Part shown: one piece after another, positions 5,910-9,985 of the stretch
How positions within the stretch are numbered: the first letter of the stretch is position 1
How the letters are laid out: the number at the start of each line of letters is the position of its first letter
Source: Rhodospirillaceae bacterium
GTDB lineage: Bacteria; Pseudomonadota; Alphaproteobacteria; UBA8366
Assembly (NCBI GenBank): GCA_002722095.1
Contig: PBKG01000009.1
Coordinates: 29,303-39,287, forward strand
Length of the DNA: 9,985 nucleotides
Direction: 5' to 3'
The notes under the pieces: model-generated
Database searches by the model: none
Told to the model about the DNA's origin: nothing
What the model saw: the letters and a program-made list of their open reading frames with translations, nothing else
Position numbers and translations under genes: made by a program

Positions 5910-7841
5910 TTAACTGTCACCGTGGAAATGACCATAGATTTTCTTCGCCACATTGGCGCTGATGCCATCCACCGCTTCGAGATCGGCCAGTCCCGCTTCT
6001 GAAACCCCCTTAGCCGAACCGAAACGCATCAGCAGAGCCTTTTTGCGTTTTGCGCCGACACCTGCGATCTCATCCAGTGGCGACGTAACGATCGCTTTCT
6101 TGCGCCGCGCCCGGTGCGAACCGATGGCAAAGCGATGCGCTTCATCACGCAGCCGTTGGAGGTAGTGCAACACCGGATCGCGTGGCGGAAGGATAAAACT
6201 CGGCCGATCGGTCATGTGAAACTGCTCGCGTCCAGCATCGCGATCCGGTCCTTTGGACACCGCAAGCAGGGCAACATCGTCGATACCGAGTTCAGCGAAA
6301 ACTTCCTTAGCCACGGATAGCTGCCCTTTACCACCATCGAGGATCACCAGGTCGGGCCATTGACCCGAGCTGCGATCGGGGTCTTCCTTGAGTGCGCGCG
6401 AAAACCGCCGCGTAAGCACCTCTCGCATCATTTCGTAGTCATCACCACCGCGACTGCTTTCCGTTCGGCTCTTAGCAGCAGCTTCGGAACGGATATTGAA
6501 CTTTCGATAGGCATTTTTGACGAAACCTTCGGGACCCGAAACAACCATACCGCCGACGGCATTCTCGCCTTGAATATGACTGTTATCGTAAATCTCTATT
6601 CGGTCCGGTGGAGCATCGAGGCCGAGCTTTTCGGTCAATCCGTCGAGCAGACGTCGCTGGGAAGCACTTTCCGCCAAACGGCGGGCCAAAGCATCGCGAG
6701 CATTGGCACGAGCATGTTCTACCAGTTTGCGCCGCGCTCCGCGCCTCGCAGAGGCAATACTCACCTTGTGGCCGGTTCTTAGGGACAAAGCCTCGGCAAT
6801 CAAATCCTGCTCCGGCACAGGCTCGCTCAACAAAATTAGTTTTGGCGCTGCTCCGCGTTCATAGAATTGACCCAGGAAAGCGGCCAGTACCTCTTCAGGC
6901 TCTGCATGGCGATCATGGCTGGGAAAATAGGCCCGATTGCCGTAATTACAGCCGCCTCTGAAAAAGAACACTTGGATACAGCATTGTCCGCTATCCTGAT
7001 GAACGGCAATAATATCGGCATCTTCGATACCTGGAACGTTTATGTCCTGATGAGCCTGTACCTGGGTCAGGGCACGAATACGATCCCGAATTTGTGCCGC
7101 GCGCTCATATTCAAGCGCTTCGCTCGCGGCCTGCATCCGCTCTCCAAGAGTTTCTTGAATTTGGTGCGAATGACCGGAGAGAAACTCGTTCGCCTGATCC
7201 ACCAGCGCCGCGTAATCTGTTTGATCGATCTTGCCCACACATGGCGCGGAACAACGCTTAATCTGATATTGCAGGCAGGGCCGCGTACGCGTTGCAAAAA
7301 TATGGTCGGAGCAGTTGCGCAATAAAAAGGCGCGCTGCAGGGTCGTGATAGTGCGGTTAACCGCTCCCGCGGACGCGAATGGGCCAAAATATTGGCCCGG
7401 TTCTCCCCGACCGCCACGATGTTTGACCACTTGCGCAAAATCATGCTCGTCCGTGATCAAGATATAGGGGAATGACTTGTCGTCTCGGAGCAATACGTTA
7501 TAGCGCGGCTTTAATTTCTTGATCAGGTTGGATTCAAGCAGCAGCGCTTCGGCTTCGGTGTGAGTTGTGATGAACTCCATCGATTCGGTAAGTGCGATCA
7601 TACGCTGCAAACGTACCGGTAAGCGAACGGGCCGAGCATAGGCCGCAACGCGCTTTTTCAGATTACGCGCCTTACCCACATAAAGCGCATCTCCCTTGGC
7701 ATCTTGCATACGGTAGACACCCGGACCACCGGGCAAAGTTGCCAAATTCGCTTCGATTACCTCAATCCCACGCGCCAGATTTGACCGCGGCGCGCAAGCT
7801 GCGGGTACCGGAATCTGTTTACGTGCTTCGCTGGGATTCAT
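5910..7841 (-). CDS. uvrC: Excinuclease ABC subunit C
   Basis: UvrC makes both incisions around a DNA lesion after loading by UvrA and UvrB. The 643-residue protein has all expected parts. An N-terminal GIY-YIG nuclease (about 36-115) has GVY at 41-43, YVG at 54-56, Arg59 and Glu103, for the 3' cut. Four cysteines (177, 189, 197 and 201) are placed to bind the iron-sulfur cluster described for UvrC. A UVR domain contacts UvrB (about 227-262, with [13 protein letters not shown]). The RNase H-like nuclease has Asp419 (YDNSH), Asp502 (LDGGKGQ) and His569 for the 5' cut, and a C-terminal helix-hairpin-helix pair spans about 589-639. The first 30 residues are a modest extension over the E. coli start; the ATG at 7841 is the likely start, though one slightly inside is possible. 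It is the first gene of the operon with pgsA, moaD and moaE. Confidence 0.97.
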   Translation of the reverse strand: MNPSEARKQIPVPAACAPRSNLARGIEVIEANLATLPGGPGVYRMQDAKGDALYVGKARNLKKRVAAYARPVRLPVRLQRMIALTESMEFITTHTEAEALLLESNLIKKLKPRYNVLLRDDKSFPYILITDEHDFAQVVKHRGGRGEPGQYFGPFASAGAVNRTITTLQRAFLLRNCSDHIFATRTRPCLQYQIKRCSAPCVGKIDQTDYAALVDQANEFLSGHSHQIQETLGERMQAASEALEYERAAQIRDRIRALTQVQAHQDINVPGIEDADIIAVHQDSGQCCIQVFFFRGGCNYGNRAYFPSHDRHAEPEEVLAAFLGQFYERGAAPKLILLSEPVPEQDLIAEALSLRTGHKVSIASARRGARRKLVEHARANARDALARRLAESASQRRLLDGLTEKLGLDAPPDRIEIYDNSHIQGENAVGGMVVSGPEGFVKNAYRKFNIRSEAAAKSRTESSRGGDDYEMMREVLTRRFSRALKEDPDRSSGQWPDLVILDGGKGQLSVAKEVFAELGIDDVALLAVSKGPDRDAGREQFHMTDRPSFILPPRDPVLHYLQRLRDEAHRFAIGSHRARRKKAIVTSPLDEIAGVGAKRKKALLMRFGSAKGVSEAGLADLEAVDGISANVAKKIYGHFHGDS

Positions 7842-7959
7842 CCCTACGGCCTTTCGCGCATTTTGAACCGGACCTCAGCCGGATTACGCTCTCTATAGAA
7901 GTCAGTATGAGCCAAATTAACTAGGTCAACTGTCATCTCGAATTCAAGCGCTCGAAATA

Positions 7960-7981
7960 TATCCACTATTAATGTGGATAA
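7960..7981 (-). promoter_or_regulatory. DnaA-box sequence inside an inverted repeat
   Basis: The minus strand of 7973-7981 reads TTATCCACA, a perfect match to the high-affinity DnaA box consensus TTATNCACA. It overlaps an inverted repeat, TATCCAC (7960-7966) and GTGGATA (7974-7980), separated by 7 bp, so a second, degenerate box (7 of 9 matches) faces it. A further 8-of-9 match, TTGTACACA, lies on the minus strand at 8172-8180. A single perfect 9-mer with one free position can occur by chance; binding is inferred only. Confidence 0.4.
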
Positions 7982-8020
7982 CTCTGTTGAAATCCTCAAC
8001 ACGCCCGAGTCGACTCCTGA

Positions 8021-8066
8021 AATCATTTAACCTTTACATCTTTGCCTATTTTTTAATCATTTTAAC
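8021..8066 (+). repeat. Near-duplicate AT-rich direct repeat
   Basis: AATCATTTAAC (8021-8031) and AATCATTTTAAC (8055-8066) are the same sequence apart from one extra T, with starts 34 bp apart. The stretch between and around them is dominated by A and T, including a run of six T at 8049-8054. Such repeats occur in DNA-unwinding regions of origins but also by chance in AT-rich DNA. Confidence 0.3.
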
Positions 8067-8116
8067 TAAACTATTGATATGCCAGCAAAAATGCCATTTC
8101 CACGGTTACAATTTCG

Positions 8117-8131
8117 TTAAAGTTTACTTAA
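8117..8131 (+). promoter_or_regulatory. CtrA-type site TTAA-N7-TTAA
   Basis: TTAA (8117-8120), seven bases AGTTTAC, then TTAA (8128-8131) is a perfect match to the binding consensus of CtrA, the alphaproteobacterial cell-cycle response regulator that controls promoters and, in Caulobacter, blocks the replication origin. It lies about 275 bp upstream of the uvrC start. The match is exact, but the AT-rich setting raises the chance of coincidence. Confidence 0.4.
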
Positions 8132-8180
8132 AAACCGACTACTGCTAAAGGCCGCATTGGACAACGAACGCTGTGTACAA

Positions 8181-8195
8181 CTTCCGTAACGAAAG
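8181..8195. repeat. Near-perfect 15-bp palindrome
   Basis: CTTCCGTAACGAAAG is an inverted repeat around a central A with one mismatched pair in 7-bp arms. It has the size of an operator half-site pair, and directly follows the weak DnaA-like sequence at 8172-8180. No gene start lies close by, so a regulatory role is speculative. Confidence 0.2.
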
Positions 8196-8348
8196 CGGAT
8201 TGAAAAATCCCTTTTTTATTAATGGTTTATGGAATGTTGCCGGTTTCTAGACAGGTCGCAACGACTCGCATAATCCGCCTCTTTCCCGCACTCAGCGCCG
8301 GACTCGCCAACTACTAGCGGCCGCGCGCACGGTGAGTCTTCAAGTATC

Positions 8349-8369
8349 GAAATCTCATTTCACTGAAAT
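8349..8369. repeat. Alternating GAAAT / ATTTC arms
   Basis: GAAAT (8349-8353), ATTTC (8357-8361) and GAAAT (8365-8369) follow each other with 3-bp spacers CTC and ACT. The middle arm can pair with either neighbour, and the two GAAAT copies are 16 bp apart. The right half, 8357-8369, is a perfect 13-bp palindrome. This could be an operator-like array or chance in AT-rich DNA. Confidence 0.25.
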
Positions 8370-8502
8370 TCCAATTACTCCTACTTGGCAATCGTAATTT
8401 CTTTTCCTGCCCGTTCCGGTCACATTACCAATTGCCATTCGTCAAGAGGGATTAAATTCGCCAATTATACTTCGCTATAGTGTGAAGCCGGACCGTGTTC
8501 TT

Positions 8503-9654
8503 CTAGATTCGAACAGAAGCCACATAGTCGAAATCGATCTCGAAACCAAAGCCCGGCTTATCGTTGAGATGGACCATGCCGTCGGGTTTGGCATGAGCAC
8601 ATTCGGTATAGAGACCATGCTGGATCGGATGGCGATCGTGACCGCCGTGAGATTCGGCACCGAAAGCAGCATCGCCGAATGCGGACGCCAGGTGGGCATG
8701 GATTTGAGGCGCGGTGTGCGGTGCAATCATGACCCCCTGCTGCTCGGCATGGTGAGCAATACGGAGGGATTCTGTAAAGCCCGCATGGCGAGTTGAGTCG
8801 AATTGTACGTAGCCGAGTGCCCCACTATCGATGAAATCGCGAATGGTAAAGCGTGTCCATTCGCGCTCGCCATGGGCCAATGGAATTGGCGACCCTTGCG
8901 CCAATCGCACATAGTCCGCCGGCTGCAAATGCCAATGCAGTGGCTCTTCGAGCCAGAAAATATCGAACGGCTCGACCGCATGGGCAAACTCGATGCAATC
9001 CTTGACGCCGTAGGGCGCGTTCATATCGAGCATCAGAAGCACATCGGGCCCGATCGCGTCACGCACTGCCTTAATACGCACCAGCTCGTTTTTGAGCCCA
9101 AGCGCGCCGGTCTTGAGCTTGACCGCCCGATAGCCCTTCTCCACATAGCCGGCGAATTCCTCGGCACAAGCCTCAAGGGGCTCGCCTTCGATGTAATAGC
9201 CGCCGGTGGAATAGGTGAAAACGCTGGTTCGGGTGCCCCCCAACAGCTTATAGACCGGCAAACCCGCCGCCTTTCCTTTCAAATCCCAAAGCGCGATATC
9301 GATACCGCCGATCGCCGCCGTCGCTTGCGGCCGCTGGCCGCGAGGCAAAGGAGCCGGCAAACCGTCCCAATCGCCAAGACCGCCGGGCCTGGGGGATGTC
9401 GATGAAAACAATTTCTCCCAGATATCCGAGTGGCCAAGCGGATCCATACCGACGATACACTCGCCGAATTTAGCCGCGAGATCGCAAATCGTTTTCTGCG
9501 GCCCGCCCTGCACTTCGCCATAACCGACGAGGCCTTCATCAGTACGCACCTCGAAAAGCGTAAGTGTTGCGTTGCCGCTGATCTCATGGGCAGTCCAACT
9601 GGCCTGCTCTAGGTCCACCTTCATCGGATGAGTGATGACTTCGGTAATTTTCAC
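8503..9654 (-). CDS. Mandelate racemase-like enolase superfamily enzyme
   Basis: This 383-residue cytosolic enzyme has an N-terminal capping domain (about 1-125) and a TIM barrel. Enolase-superfamily members abstract the proton next to a carboxylate, using Mg2+ to hold the enolate. The residues expected for the mandelate racemase subgroup are visible: Lys179-x-Lys181 in AVKLKTG, metal ligands Asp210 (LMLDMN), Glu236 (FWLEEP) and Glu263 (AHGERE), the Asp286/His313 dyad (QFDSTRH and IAPHTAP), and Glu334 (GAESHG). Both a lysine base and a histidine base are present, as in racemases and many acid-sugar dehydratases; the substrate cannot be told. The start is GTG at 9654, backed by GGAG 9 bp upstream and by MKITEV, a common start of this superfamily. 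A paralogue ends 24 bp upstream on the same strand, so the two are probably one operon. Confidence 0.88.
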   Translation of the reverse strand: MKITEVITHPMKVDLEQASWTAHEISGNATLTLFEVRTDEGLVGYGEVQGGPQKTICDLAAKFGECIVGMDPLGHSDIWEKLFSSTSPRPGGLGDWDGLPAPLPRGQRPQATAAIGGIDIALWDLKGKAAGLPVYKLLGGTRTSVFTYSTGGYYIEGEPLEACAEEFAGYVEKGYRAVKLKTGALGLKNELVRIKAVRDAIGPDVLLMLDMNAPYGVKDCIEFAHAVEPFDIFWLEEPLHWHLQPADYVRLAQGSPIPLAHGEREWTRFTIRDFIDSGALGYVQFDSTRHAGFTESLRIAHHAEQQGVMIAPHTAPQIHAHLASAFGDAAFGAESHGGHDRHPIQHGLYTECAHAKPDGMVHLNDKPGFGFEIDFDYVASVRI

Positions 9655-9663
9655 TTTGGTTTT

Positions 9664-9667
9664 CTCC
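9664..9667 (-). promoter_or_regulatory. Ribosome binding site supporting a GTG start
   Basis: On the minus strand this reads GGAG within ACGGAGAAAACC, 9 bp before the GTG at 9654. It supports the GTG start of the enolase-superfamily gene over the ATG ten codons further in, which would cut into the first strand of the capping domain. Confidence 0.55.
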
Positions 9668-9678
9668 GTAAGCGGTGA

Positions 9679-9985
9679 TCAGGCCGCATTCTTTTTGACG
9701 AAATCCCAATCGAATTCGATGCCGATTCCCGGCAAGTCGTTGAGATGCACATAGCTGTCGATTACCTGGGCACGTTCCTTGAAGAGATGGTGCCACACCG
9801 GATCGCGTTCGGGGTCCCCGTGGGTCTCGAGCATGAAGGAGGCATTCGGGAATGCCGCGGCGACATGGCCGTGCAGCTCAGACGCATGATGCGGCACGAT
9901 ATAGGTCCCGAATTGCTCACAAATTTGGGCGATCCGTAGGCACTCGGTGAGGCCCGAGTGGCGGGTCGAATCGAACTGCACATAC
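9679..9985 (-). CDS. Second enolase superfamily enzyme, N-terminal part outside window
   Basis: Only the last 101 residues are in the window; the frame runs open through the window end, so the gene starts beyond it. It begins in the barrel at YVQFDSTRHSGLTE, aligned with the same region of the neighbouring gene, and about half of the aligned residues are identical by eye. It keeps the catalytic Asp (QFD), the catalytic His (IVPHHAS) and the late Glu (MLETHG), and it ends with VHLNDLPGIGIEFDWDFV, the counterpart of VHLNDKPGFGFEIDFDYV in the neighbour. This is therefore a tandem paralogue of the mandelate racemase type, intact as far as seen. Its stop lies 24 bp before the GTG start of the next gene. 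Differences around the catalytic His (PHHASELHGH against PHTAPQIHAH) suggest a related but distinct substrate. Confidence 0.86.
   Translation of the reverse strand, partial: YVQFDSTRHSGLTECLRIAQICEQFGTYIVPHHASELHGHVAAAFPNASFMLETHGDPERDPVWHHLFKERAQVIDSYVHLNDLPGIGIEFDWDFVKKNAA

Larger units (their letters stand above)
7842..8502. other. AT-rich intergenic region with origin- or regulator-like motifs
   Basis: I see no convincing gene in these 661 bp. They lie upstream of uvrC (its promoter must be here or nearby) and downstream of the enolase-superfamily genes. The section from about 7910 to 8225 is far richer in A+T than the coding DNA, and nine TTAA tetramers occur between 7917 and 8455. On the minus strand, TTGACC (7924-7929) is a possible -35 element for uvrC, but the matching -10 is poor. 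Specific sites listed separately are a DnaA-box sequence, a TTAA-N7-TTAA site, an AT-rich repeated sequence and small palindromes. The section from about 8250 to 8340 returns to higher G+C. A short minus-strand frame at 7844-8026 resembles nothing I know. The region could be a regulatory hub, a replication-related site, or simply a junction left by insertion of the accessory genes. Confidence 0.6.

Noticed and set aside
6867..7325. Plus-strand open frame of 152 codons
   Set aside because: It is antisense to uvrC, whose domains are continuous across this stretch.
7844..8026. Minus-strand open frame of 60 codons ending 2 bp before the uvrC start
   Set aside because: It lies in AT-rich DNA with the DnaA-box sequence inside it, has no recognisable motif, and its length is within chance; no support for a protein.
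8197..8217. Terminator-like hairpin GGATT-GAAA-AATCC followed by C and six T on the plus strand
   Set aside because: The stem is only 5 bp with two G-C pairs at one end, and no plus-strand gene lies upstream for it to terminate.
8465..8470. Perfect TATAAT on the minus strand, considered as a promoter
   Set aside because: No -35-like hexamer lies 16-18 bp upstream, and any transcript would run through more than 600 bp of non-coding DNA before uvrC.
8494..8518. Overlapping short inverted repeats (TGTTC/GAACA and CTTCT/AGAAG) at the end of the enolase-superfamily gene, considered as a terminator or LexA-type site
   Set aside because: Stems are 5 bp with 10-base loops and no T-tract on the minus strand, and the spacing does not fit the alphaproteobacterial LexA site GTTC-N7-GTTC.
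8803..9405. Plus-strand open frame of 200 codons
   Set aside because: It runs antisense through a well-supported enolase-superfamily gene and its translation shows no family features; it is a by-product of codon bias.
1..9985. CRISPR arrays, tRNA or rRNA genes, transposases, phage genes, toxin-antitoxin or defence systems
   Set aside because: I looked for regular repeats, cloverleaf-type structures and characteristic protein motifs on both strands and found none.

Overview
This window looks like chromosomal DNA of a free-living alphaproteobacterium, probably Rhodospirillales-like; that placement is inferred from gene content and order, not from a search. Coding regions look moderately GC-rich. 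The evidence is a proC followed by a COQ9-like gene, an EnvZ/OmpR-type pair next to a branched-chain aminotransferase gene, and a uvrC-pgsA-moaD-moaE operon, an order familiar from alphaproteobacteria.

Layout. Positions 1-1407 (+) hold the 3' part of proC (proline synthesis) and a TetR-like/COQ9 family gene. Positions 1416-3476 (-) hold a two-component operon, response regulator first and sensor kinase second. A 193-bp divergent intergenic region (3477-3669) carries a plausible sigma70 promoter and two perfect inverted repeats in the leader of ilvE (3670-4572, +). Positions 4577-7841 (-) hold one tightly packed operon, read as uvrC, pgsA, moaD, moaE, covering DNA repair, phospholipid synthesis and molybdopterin synthase. 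The gene pairs COQ9/kinase and ilvE/moaE converge with only 8 and 4 bp between stop codons.

Positions 7842-8502 contain no convincing gene. The stretch is much richer in A+T than its surroundings, with nine TTAA tetramers, one perfect DnaA-box sequence inside an inverted repeat, one perfect TTAA-N7-TTAA (CtrA-type) site, a near-duplicate AT-rich repeat and several small palindromes. It separates the core operon from two tandem paralogous genes of the enolase superfamily (mandelate racemase-like), at 8503-9654 and 9679 to the window edge, both on the minus strand. Their catalytic residues look intact but the substrate cannot be named.

Most of the window is ordinary core metabolism. I see no defence system, CRISPR array, transposase, prophage or RNA gene, and no clearly new biological system. 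The parts most worth a second look are the AT-rich intergenic region, the tandem enolase-superfamily pair, the ilvE leader, and the moaD-moaE junction, where the two glycine codons at the end of MoaD form the Shine-Dalgarno sequence of moaE.
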